A stretch of DNA of 64,000 nt from Eledone cirrhosa (lineage: Eukaryota; Mollusca; Cephalopoda; Octopoda; Eledonidae), in NCBI GenBank assembly GCA_964016885.1, contig OZ024743.1, forward strand, positions 181,573,652 to 181,637,651, in the 5' to 3' direction. The position numbers and the translations under genes were made by a program. The notes under the pieces were generated by a model. That model was not told the origin of the DNA. It saw only the letters and a list, made by a program, of their open reading frames with translations, and made no database searches. Positions 50,101 through 60,700 of the stretch are shown one piece after another. The first letter of the stretch is position 1, and every line of letters starts with the position of its first letter.

Positions 50101-51000
50101 GTTGTTGTTATTGGTGGTGGTTTGGTAATTATGTTGTTGTTGTTGTTATTGGTGGTGGTTTGCTAATTGTGTTGTTTTTGTTGTTGTTGTTATTGGTGGT
50201 GGTTTGGTAATTGTGTTGTTGTTGTTGTTGTTATTGGTGGTGGTTTGATTATTGTGTTGTTATTGTTGTTGTTGTTATTCGTTGTGGTTTGATTATTGTG
50301 TTGTTGTTGTTGTTGTTATTGGTGGTGGTTTGTTCATTGTGTTGTTGTTGTTGTTGTTATTATTGGTGGTGGTTTGGTAATTGTGTTGTTGTTGTTGTTG
50401 TTGTTGTTATTGGTGCTGGTTTGGTAATTGTGTTGTTGTTGTTGTTGTTATTGGTGGTGGTTTGTTGGTTGTGTTGTTGTTGTCGTTGTTATTGGTGGTG
50501 GTTTGGTAATTGTGTTGTTGTTGTTGTTATTGGTGGTGGTTTGTAATTGTGTTGTTGTTGTTGTTATTGGTGGTGGTTTGGTGATTGTGTTGTTGTTGTT
50601 GTTGTTGTTATTGGTGTTGGTTTGGTAATTGTGTTGTTGTTGTTGTTATTGTTGGTGGTTTGTAATTGTGTTGTTGTTGTTGTTATTGGTGGTGGTTTGG
50701 TAATTGTGTTGTTGTTGTTGTTATTGGTGATGGTTTGATTATTGTGTTGTTGTTGTTGTTATTGGTGGTGGTTTGATTATTGTGATATTTTTGTATTTGT
50801 TGTTATTGGTGGTGGTTTGGTAATTGTGTTGTTGTTGTTGTTGTTATTGGTGATGGTTTGGTAATTGTGTTGTTGTTGTAGTTGTTGTTATTGGTGGTGG
50901 TTGGTAATCGTTTTGTTATTGTTGTTGTTATTGGTGGTGGTTTGTAATTGTGTTGTTGTTGTTGTTATTGGTCGTGGTTTGCTAATTGTGTTGTTGTTGT
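47160..51000 (+). repeat. ~3.84-kb higher-order unit D, copy 1
   Basis: Aligns with about 51,000-54,950 at offsets of 3,840-3,843 (47,197-48,100), 3,759 (48,406-49,216) and then 3,999-4,002 (49,554-50,784). Relative to the second copy, this copy has an extra ~81 bp near 48,300 (a repeated TTGTAGTTG/AATCATG pair) and lacks ~243 bp near 49,490 (the TTCGATT/ATTCGTGG cassette found at 53,228-53,480). Markers include GTTGATGTTG (~47,195), TTCGTTGTGG (~47,505), GGTCATTG (~47,800), TTCTTATTGG (~48,870), GATTATGGTG (49,215), GTCTGGTAATTG (~49,502), TTGCGTTATTG (~49,842) and an AT-rich element (50,784). Confidence 0.85.
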
Positions 51001-51080
51001 TGTTGTTATTGTTGGTGGTTTGGTAATTGTGTTGTTGTTGATGTTGTTATTGGTGGTGGTTTGGTAATTGTGTTGTTGTT

Positions 51081-54000
51081 GTTGTTGTTATTGGTGGTGG
51101 TTTGGTAATTGTGTTGTTGTTGTTGTTGTTATTGGTGGTGGTTTGGTAATTGTGTTGTTGTTGTTGTTATTGGTGGTGGTTTGCTAATTGTGTTGTTGTT
51201 GTTGTTGTTATTGTTGGTGGTTTGGTAATAGTGTTGTTGTTGTTGTTGTTGTTGTTATTGGTGGTGGTTTGGTAATTGTGTTGTTGTTGTTGTAGTTATT
51301 GGTGGTGGATTGATTATTGTGTTGTTATTGTTGTTGTTGTTATTCGTTGTGGTTTGATTATTGTGTTGTTGTTGTTGTTGTTATTGATGGTGGTTTGTTC
51401 ATTGTGTTGTTGTTGTTGTTATTATTGGTGGTGGTTTGTTAATTGTGTTGTAGTTGTTGTTGTTGTTATTGGTGCTGGTTTGTTGATTGTGTTGTTGTTG
51501 TCGTTGTTATTGGTGGTGGTTTGGTAATTGTGTTGTTGTTGTTGTTATTGTTGGTGGTTTGTAATTGTGTTGTTGTTGTTGTTATTGGTGGTGGTTTGGT
51601 GATTGTGTTGTTGTTGTTGTTGTTGTTATTGGTGTTGGTTTGGTCATTGTGTTGTTGTTGTTGTTGTTGTTATTGTTGGTGGTTTGTAATTGTGTTGTTG
51701 TTGTTATTGGTGGTGGTTTGGTAATTGTGTTGTTGTTGTTGTTGTTATTGGTGATGGTTTGATTATTGTGTTGTTGTTGTTGTTATTGGTGGTGGTTTGG
51801 TAATTGTGTTGTTGTTGTTGTTGTTATTGGTGATGGTTTGGTAATTGTGTTGTTGTTGTAGTTGTTGTTATTGGTGGTGGTTGGTAATCATGTTGTTATT
51901 GTTGTTGTTATTGGTGGTGGTTTGTAATTGTGTTGTTGTTGTTGTTATTGGTGGTGGTTTGGTAATTGTGTTGTTGTTGTTGTTGTTATTGGTGGTGGTT
52001 TGGTAAGTGTGTTGTTGTTGTTATTATTGGTGGTGGTTTGGTAATTGTGTTGTTGTTGTTGTTATTGGTGGTGGTTTACTAATTGTATTGTTGTTGTTGT
52101 TATTGTTGGTGGTTCGATTATTGTGTTGTTGTTGTTGTTGTTGTTATTGGTGGTGGTTTGGTAATTGTGTTGTTGTTGTTATTGTTGGTGTTTCGTTTAT
52201 TGTGTTGTTGCTGTTGTTGTTGTTATTCGTGGTGGTTTGGTAATTGTGATGTTGTTGTTATTATTGTTGGTGGTTTGTAATTGTGTCGTTGTTGTTGTTG
52301 TTATTGGTGGTGATTTGCTAATTGTGTTGTTGTTGTTGTTGTTGTTATTGGTGGTGGTTTGGTAATTGTGTTGTTGTTGTTGTTATTGATGGTGGTTTGG
52401 TAATTGTGTTGTTGTTGTTGTTATTATTGGTGGTGGTTTGGTAATTATGTTGTTGTTGTTGTTGTGATTGGTGGTGGTTTGCTAATTGTGTTGTTGTTGT
52501 TGTTGTTATTGTTGGTGGTTTGGTAATTGTGTTGTTGTTGTTGTTGTTATTGGTTGTGATTTGGTAATTGTGTTGTTGTTGTTGTTGTTATTGGTGGTGG
52601 TGGTTTGATTATTGTGTTGTTATTGTTGTTGTTCTTATTGGTTGTGGTTTGATTATTGTGTTGTTGTTGTTGTTGTTATTGGTGGTGGTTTGGTAATTGT
52701 GTTGTTGTTGTTGTTGTTGTTATTGGTGCTGGTTTGGTAATTGTGTTGTTGTTGTTGTTGTTGTTATTGGTGGAGGTTTGTAATTGTGTTGTTGTTGTTA
52801 TTGGTGGTGGTTTGGTAATTGTGTTGTTGTTGTTGTTGTTATTGGTGGTGGTTTGGTAATTGTGTTGTTGTTGTTGTTGTTATTGGTGGTGGTTTGTAAT
52901 TGTGTTGTTGTTGTTGTTATTGGTGGTGGTTTGATTATTGTGTTGTTGTTGTTGTTGTTATTGTTGGTGGTTTGATTATGGTGATTTTGTTATTGTTGTT
53001 GTTATTGGTGTTGGTATGGTAATTGTGTTGTTGTTGTTGTTGTTATTGGTGGTGGTTTGGTAATTGTGTTGTTGTTGTTGTTGTTATTGGTGGTGGTTTG
53101 GTAATTGTGTTGTTGTTGTTGTTGTTATTGGTGGTGGTTTGGTAATCGTGTTGTTATTATTGTTGTTATTGGTGGTGGTTTGGTAATTGTGTTGTTGTTG
53201 TTGTTGTTATTGGTGCTGGTTTGGTAATTGTGTTGTTGTTGTTATTATTGGTGGTGGTTTGGTAATTGTGTTGTTGTTGTTGTTATTGGTGGTGGTTTGC
53301 TAATTGTATTGTTGTTGTTGTTGTTATTGTTGGTGGTTCGATTATTGTGTTGTTGTTGTTGTTGTTGTTGTTATTGGTGGTGGTTTGGTAATTGTGTTGT
53401 TGTTGTTATTGTTGGTGGTTCGTTTATTGTGTTGTTGCTGTTGTTGTTGTTATTCGTGGTGGTTTGGTAATTGTGATGTTGTTGTTGTTGTTATTGGTGG
53501 TGGTCTGGTAATTGTGTTTTTGTTGTTGTTGTTGTTATTGTTGGTGGTTTGGTAATTGTGTTGTTGTTGTTGTTGTTATTGGTGGTGGTTTGCTAATTAT
53601 GTTGTTGTTGTTGTTGTTATTGGTGGTGGTTTGGTAATTGTGTTGTTGTTGTTATTGGTGGTGGTTTGTAATTGTGTTGTTGTTGTTGTTGTTGTTATTA
53701 GTGGTGGATTGGTAATTGTGTTGTTGTTGTTGTTGTTATTGGTGGTTGTTTGATTATTGTGTTCTTGTTGTTGTTGTTATTGGTGGTGGTTTGTTGATTG
53801 TGTTGTTGTTGTTGTCGTTGTTATTGGTGGTTGTTTCGTAATTGCGTTATTGTTGTTGTTGTTGTTATTGGTGGTGGTTTCGTAATTGTGTTGTTGTTGT
53901 TGTTGTTATTGGTGGTGGTTTGTAATTGTGTTGTTGTTGTTGTTATTGGTGGTGGTTTGGTAATTGTGTTGTTGTTGTTGTTGTTATTGGTGGAGGTTTG

Positions 54001-57000
54001 GTAATTGTGTTGTTGTTGTTGTTGTTATTGGTGGTGGTTTCCTAATTGTGTTGTTGTTGTTGTTGTTGTTATTGTTGGTGGTTTGGTAATTGTGTTGTTG
54101 TTGTTGTTGTTATTGGTGGTGGTTTGGTAATTATGTTGTTGTTGTTGTTATTGGTGGTGGTTTGCTAATTGTGTTGTTTTTGTTGTTGTTGTTATTGGTG
54201 GTGGTTTGGTAATTGTGTTGTTGTTGTTGTTGTTATTGGTGGTGGTTTGATTATTGTGTTGTTATTGTTGTTGTTGTTATTCGTTGTGGTTTGATTATTG
54301 TGTTGTTGTTGTTGTTGTTATTGGTGGTGGTTTGTTCATTGTGTTGTTGTTGTTGTTGTTATTATTGGTGGTGGTTTGGTAATTGTGTTGTTGTTGTTGT
54401 TGTTGTTGTTATTGGTGCTGGTTTGGTAATTGTGTTGTTGTTGTTGTTGTTATTGGTGGTGGTTTGTTGGTTGTGTTGTTGTTGTCGTTGTTATTGGTGG
54501 TGGTTTGGTAATTGTGTTGTTGTTGTTGTTATTGGTGGTGGTTTGTAATTGTGTTGTTGTTGTTGTTATTGGTGGTGGTTTGGTGATTGTGTTGTTGTTG
54601 TTGTTGTTGTTATTGGTGTTGGTTTGGTAATTGTGTTGTTGTTGTTGTTATTGTTGGTGGTTTGTAATTGTGTTGTTGTTGTTGTTATTGGTGGTGGTTT
54701 GGTAATTGTGTTGTTGTTGTTGTTATTGGTGATGGTTTGATTATTGTGTTGTTGTTGTTGTTATTGGTGGTGGTTTGATTATTGTGATATTTTTGTATTT
54801 GTTGTTATTGGTGGTGGTTTGGTAATTGTGTTGTTGTTGTTGTTGTTATTGGTGATGGTTTGGTAATTGTGTTGTTGTTGTAGTTGTTGTTATTGGTGGT
54901 GGTTGGTAATCGTTTTGTTATTGTTGTTGTTATTGGTGGTGGTTTGTAATTGTGTTGTTGTTGTTGTTATTGGTGGTGGTTTGGTAATTGTGTTGTTGTT
55001 GTTGTTGTTATTGGTGGTGGTTTGGTAATTGTGTTGTTGTTGTTATTATTGGTGGTGGTTTGGTAATTGTGTTGTTGTTGTTGTTATTGGTGGTGGTTTG
55101 CTAATTGTATTGTTGTTGTTGTTGTTATTGTTGGTGGTTCGATTATTGTGTTGTTGTTGTTGTTGTTGTTGTTATTGGTGGTGGTTTGGTAATTGTGTTG
55201 TTGTTGTTATTGTTGGTGGTTCGTTTATTGTGTTGTTGCTGTTGTTGTTGTTATTCGTGGTGGTTTGGTAATTGTGATGTTGTTATTATTGTTGGTGGTT
55301 TGTAATTGTGTTGTTGTTGTTGTTGTTATTGGTGGTGATTTGCTAATTGTGTTGTTGTTGTTGTTATTGTTGGTGGTTTGGTAATTGTGTTGTTGTTGTT
55401 GTTGTTATTGATGGTGGTTTGGTAATTGTGTTGTTGTTGTTGTTATTATTGGTGGTGGTTTGGTAATTATGTTGTTGTTGTTGTGATTGGTGGTGGTTTA
55501 CTAATTGTGTTGTTGTTGTTGTTGTTATTGTTGGTGGTTTGGTAATTGTGTTGTTGTTGTTGTTGTTATTGGTGGTGGTTTGATTATTGTGATATTTTTG
55601 TATTTGTTGTTATTGGTGGTGGTTTGGTAATTGTGTTGTTGTTGCTGTTGTTATTGGTGATGGTTTGGTAATTGTGTTGTTGTTGTAGTTGTTGTTATTG
55701 GTGGTGGTTGGTAATCGTTTTGTTATTGTTGTTGTTATTGGTGGTGGTTTGTAATTGTGTTGTTGTTGTTGTTATTGGTGGTGGTTTGGTAATTGTGTTG
55801 TTGTTGTTGTTGTTATTGGTGGTGGTTTGGTAATTGTGTTGTTGTTGTTATTATTGGTGGTGGTTTGGTAATTGTGTTGTTGTTGTTGTTATTGGTGGTG
55901 GTTTGCTAATTGTATTGTTGTTGTTGTTGTTATTGTTGGTGGTTCGATTATTGTGTTGTTGTTGTTGTTGTTGTTGTTATTGGTGGTGGTTTGGTAATTG
56001 TGTTGTTGTTGTTATTGTTGGTGGTTCGTTTATTGTGTTGTTGCTGTTGTTGTTGTTATTCGTGGTGGTTTGGTAATTGTGATGTTGTTATTATTGTTGG
56101 TGGTTTGTAATTGTGTTGTTGTTGTTGTTGTTATTGGTGGTGATTTGCTAATTGTGTTGTTGTTGTTGTTATTGTTGGTGGTTTGGTAATTGTGTTGTTG
56201 TTGTTGTTGTTATTGATGGTGGTTTGGTAATTGTGTTGTTGTTGTTGTTATTATTGGTGGTGGTTTGGTAATTATGTTGTTGTTGTTGTGATTGGTGGTG
56301 GTTTACTAATTGTGTTGTTGTTGTTGTTGTTATTGTTGGTGGTTTGGTAATTGTGTTGTTGTTGTTGTTGTTATTGGTGGTGGTTTGATATTTGTGTTGT
56401 TATTGTTGTTGTTGTTATTGGTTGCGGTTTGATTATTGTGTTGTTGTTGTTGTTGTTATTGGTGATGGTTTGGTAATTTTGTTGTTGTTGTTGTTGTTGT
56501 TGTTATTGGTGCTGGTTTGGTAATTGTGTTGTTGTTGTTGTTGTTATTGGTGGAGGTTTGTAATTGTGTTGTTGTTGTTGTTGTTATTGGTGGTGGTTTG
56601 GTAATTGTGTTGTTGTTGTTGTTATTGGTGGTGGTTTGTAATTGTGTTGTTGTTGTTGTTGTTGTTGTTATTAGTGGTGGATTGGTAATTGTGTTGTTGT
56701 TGTTGTTGTTATTGGTGGTTGTTTGATTATTGTGTTCTTGTTGTTGTTGTTATTGGTGGTGGTTTGTTGATTGTGTTGTTGTTGTTGTCGTTGTTATTGG
56801 TGGTTGTTTCGTAATTGCGTTATTGTTGTTGTTGTTGTTATTGGTGGTGGTTTCGTAATTGTGTTGTTGTTGTTGTTGTTATTGGTGGTGGTTTGTAATT
56901 GTGTTGTTGTTGTTGTTATTGGTGGTGGTTTGGTAATTGTGTTGTTGTTGTTGTTGTTATTGGTGGAGGTTTGGTAATTGTGTTGTTGTTGTTGTTGTTG

Positions 57001-57729
57001 TTATTGGTGGTGGTTTGGTAATTATGTTGTTGTTGTTGTTGTTATTGATGGTGGTTTGGTAATTGTGTTGTTGTTGTTGTTGTTATTGGTGGTGGTTTCC
57101 TAATTGTGTTGTTGTTGTTGTTGTTGTTATTGTTGGTGGTTTGGTAATTGTGTTGTTGTTGTTGTTGTTATTGGTGGTGGTTTGGTAATTATGTTGTTGT
57201 TGTTGTTATTGGTGGTGGTTTGCTAATTGTGTTGTTTTTGTTGTTGTTGTTATTGGTGGTGGTTTGGTAATTGTGTTGTTGTTGTTGTTGTTATTATTGG
57301 TGGTGGTTTGGTAATTGTGTTGTTGTTGTTGTTGTTGTTGTTATTGGTGCTGGTTTGGTAATTGTGTTGTTGTTGTTGTTGTTATTTGTGGTGGTTTGTT
57401 GGTTGTGTTGTTGTTGTCGTTGTTATTGGTGGTGGTTTGGTAATTGTGTTGTTGTTGTTGTTATTGGTGGTGGTTTGTAATTGTGTTGTTGTTGTTGTTA
57501 TTGGTGGTGGTTTGGTAATTGTGTTGTTGTTGTTGTTGTTGTTATTGGTGTTGGTTTGGTAATTGTGTTGTTGTTGTTGTTATTGTTGGTGGTTTGTAAT
57601 TGTGTTGTTGTTGTTGTTATTGGTGGTGGTTTGGTAATTGTGTTGTTGTTGTTGTTATTGGTGATGGTTTGATTATTGTGTTGTTGTTGTTGTTATTGGT
57701 GGTGGTTTGATTATTGTGATATTTTTGTA
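51081..57729 (+). repeat. ~6.65-kb tandem duplication E, copy 1
   Basis: Second copy of unit D (to ~54,950) plus additional material, duplicated as a block into 57,730 onward. The left breakpoint is near 51,081/57,730, because to its left copy 2 has the AT-rich element (57,718) where this copy has an ordinary TTG spacer. It contains GATTATGGTG at 52,974, TTGCGTTATTG monomers at about 53,840 and 56,815, AT-rich elements at 54,786 and 55,591, and the 805-bp tandem pair. Near 57,270 it lacks three monomers (126 bp) that are present at the related site near 54,240 and retained in copy 2 near 63,950. Confidence 0.9.
54751..56360 (+). repeat. 805-bp tandem duplication (two copies)
   Basis: Two adjacent 805-bp copies (about 54,751-55,555 and 55,556-56,360), each opening with TTTGATTATTGTGATATTT. 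AT-rich elements at 54,786 and 55,591 are 805 bp apart, as are the TTCGATTATTG monomers (55,138 and 55,943). A rare TTTGCTGTTG-like change (TTGTTGCTGTTG near 55,642) is private to the second copy. A degenerate third start (TTTGATATTTGTG near 56,385) follows. Confidence 0.9.
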
Positions 57730-60700
57730 TTTGTTGTTATTGGTGGTGGTTTGGTAATTGTGTTGTTGTTGTTGTTGTTATTGGTGGTGGTTTGGTAATT
57801 GTGTTGTTGTTGTTGTTATTGGTGGTGGTTTGCTAATTGTGTTGTTGTTGTTGTTGTTATTGTTGGTGGTTTGGTAATAGTGTTGTTGTTGTTGTTGTTG
57901 TTGTTATTGGTGGTGGTTTGGTAATTGTGTTGTTGTTGTTGTAGTTATTGGTGGTGGATTGATTATTGTGTTGTTATTGTTGTTGTTGTTATTCGTTGTG
58001 GTTTGATTATTGTGTTGTTGTTGTTGTTGTTATTGATGGTGGTTTGTTCATTGTGTTGTTGTTGTTGTTATTATTGGTGGTGGTTTGTTAATTGTGTTGT
58101 AGTTGTTGTTGTTGTTATTGGTGCTGGTTTGTTGATTGTGTTGTTGTTGTCGTTGTTATTGGTGGTGGTTTGGTAATTGTGTTGTTGTTGTTGTTATTGT
58201 TGGTGGTTTGTAATTGTGTTGTTGTTGTTGTTATTGGTGGTGGTTTGGTGATTGTGTTGTTGTTGTTGTTGTTGTTATTGGTGTTGGTTTGGTCATTGTG
58301 TTGTTGTTGTTGTTGTTGTTATTGTTGGTGGTTTGTAATTGTGTTGTTGTTGTTATTGGTGGTGGTTTGGTAATTGTGTTGTTGTTGTTGTTGTTATTGG
58401 TGATGGTTTGATTATTGTGTTGTTGTTGTTGTTATTGGTGGTGGTTTGGTAATTGTGTTGTTGTTGTTGTTGTTATTGGTGATGGTTTGGTAATTGTGTT
58501 GTTGTTGTAGTTGTTGTTATTGGTGGTGGTTGGTAATCATGTTGTTATTGTTGTTGTTATTGGTGGTGGTTTGTAATTGTGTTGTTGTTGTTGTTATTGG
58601 TGGTGGTTTGGTAATTGTGTTGTTGTTGTTGTTGTTATTGGTGGTGGTTTGGTAATTGTGTTGTTGTTGTTATTATTGGTGGTGGTTTGGTAATTGTGTT
58701 GTTGTTGTTGTTATTGGTGGTGGTTTACTAATTGTATTGTTGTTGTTGTTATTGTTGGTGGTTCGATTATTGTGTTGTTGTTGTTGTTGTTGTTATTGGT
58801 GGTGGTTTGGTAATTGTGTTGTTGTTGTTATTGTTGGTGTTTCGTTTATTGTGTTGTTGCTGTTGTTGTTGTTATTCGTGGTGGTTTGGTAATTGTGATG
58901 TTGTTGTTATTATTGTTGGTGGTTTGTAATTGTGTCGTTGTTGTTGTTGTTATTGGTGGTGATTTGCTAATTGTGTTGTTGTTGTTGTTGTTGTTATTGG
59001 TGGTGGTTTGGTAATTGTGTTGTTGTTGTTGTTATTGATGGTGGTTTGGTAATTGTGTTGTTGTTGTTGTTATTATTGGTGGTGGTTTGGTAATTATGTT
59101 GTTGTTGTTGTTGTGATTGGTGGTGGTTTGCTAATTGTGTTGTTGTTGTTGTTGTTATTGTTGGTGGTTTGGTAATTGTGTTGTTGTTGTTGTTGTTATT
59201 GGTTGTGATTTGGTAATTGTGTTGTTGTTGTTGTTGTTATTGGTGGTGGTGGTTTGATTATTGTGTTGTTATTGTTGTTGTTCTTATTGGTTGTGGTTTG
59301 ATTATTGTGTTGTTGTTGTTGTTGTTATTGGTGGTGGTTTGGTAATTGTGTTGTTGTTGTTGTTGTTGTTATTGGTGCTGGTTTGGTAATTGTGTTGTTG
59401 TTGTTGTTGTTGTTGTTGTTATTGGTGGAGGTTTGTAATTGTGTTGTTGTTGTTATTGGTGGTGGTTTGGTAATTGTGTTGTTGTTGTTGTTGTTATTGG
59501 TGGTGGTTTGGTAATTGTGTTGTTGTTGTTGTTGTTATTGGTGGTGGTTTGTAATTGTGTTGTTGTTGTTGTTATTGGTGGTGGTTTGATTATTGTGTTG
59601 TTGTTGTTGTTGTTATTGTTGGTGGTTTGATTATGGTGATTTTGTTATTGTTGTTGTTATTGGTGTTGGTATGGTAATTGTGTTGTTGTTGTTGTTGTTA
59701 TTGGTGGTGGTTTGGTAATTGTGTTGTTGTTGTTGTTGTTATTGGTGGTGGTTTGGTAATTGTGTTGTTGTTGTTGTTGTTATTGGTGGTGGTTTGGTAA
59801 TCGTGTTGTTATTATTGTTGTTATTGGTGGTGGTTTGGTAATTGTGTTGTTGTTGTTGTTGTTATTGGTGCTGGTTTGGTAATTGTGTTGTTGTTGTTAT
59901 TATTGGTGGTGGTTTGGTAATTGTGTTGTTGTTGTTGTTATTGGTGGTGGTTTGCTAATTGTATTGTTGTTGTTGTTGTTATTGTTGGTGGTTCGATTAT
60001 TGTGTTGTTGTTGTTGTTGTTGTTGTTATTGGTGGTGGTTTGGTAATTGTGTTGTTGTTGTTATTGTTGGTGGTTCGTTTATTGTGTTGTTGCTGTTGTT
60101 GTTGTTATTCGTGGTGGTTTGGTAATTGTGATGTTGTTGTTGTTGTTATTGGTGGTGGTCTGGTAATTGTGTTTTTGTTGTTGTTGTTGTTATTGTTGGT
60201 GGTTTGGTAATTGTGTTGTTGTTGTTGTTGTTATTGGTGGTGGTTTGCTAATTATGTTGTTGTTGTTGTTGTTATTGGTGGTGGTTTGGTAATTGTGTTG
60301 TTGTTGTTGTTATTGGTGGTGGTTTGTAATTGTGTTGTTGTTGTTGTTGTTGTTATTAGTGGTGGATTGGTAATTGTGTTGTTGTTGTTGTTGTTATTGG
60401 TGGTTGTTTGATTATTGTGTTCTTGTTGTTGTTGTTATTGGTGGTGGTTTGTTGATTGTGTTGTTGTTGTTGTCGTTGTTATTGGTGGTTGTTTCGTAAT
60501 TGCGTTATTGTTGTTGTTGTTGTTATTGGTGGTGGTTTCGTAATTGTGTTGTTGTTGTTGTTGTTATTGGTGGTGGTTTGTAATTGTGTTGTTGTTGTTG
60601 TTATTGGTGGTGGTTTGGTAATTGTGTTGTTGTTGTTGTTGTTATTGGTGGAGGTTTGGTAATTGTGTTGTTGTTGTTGTTGTTATTGGTGGTGGTTTCC

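Larger units (their letters stand above)
31050..59650 (+). repeat. GATTATGGTGATTTTG variant monomer (7 copies)
   Basis: A monomer in which GATTATTGTG became GATTATGGTGATTTTG, starting at 31,050; 33,040; 35,152; 42,119; 49,215; 52,974; 59,629. It usually precedes TTATTGGTGTTGG. The spacings of 6,967 (35,152 to 42,119), 3,759 (49,215 to 52,974) and 6,655 (52,974 to 59,629) independently confirm the large duplications of the right half. Confidence 0.88.
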
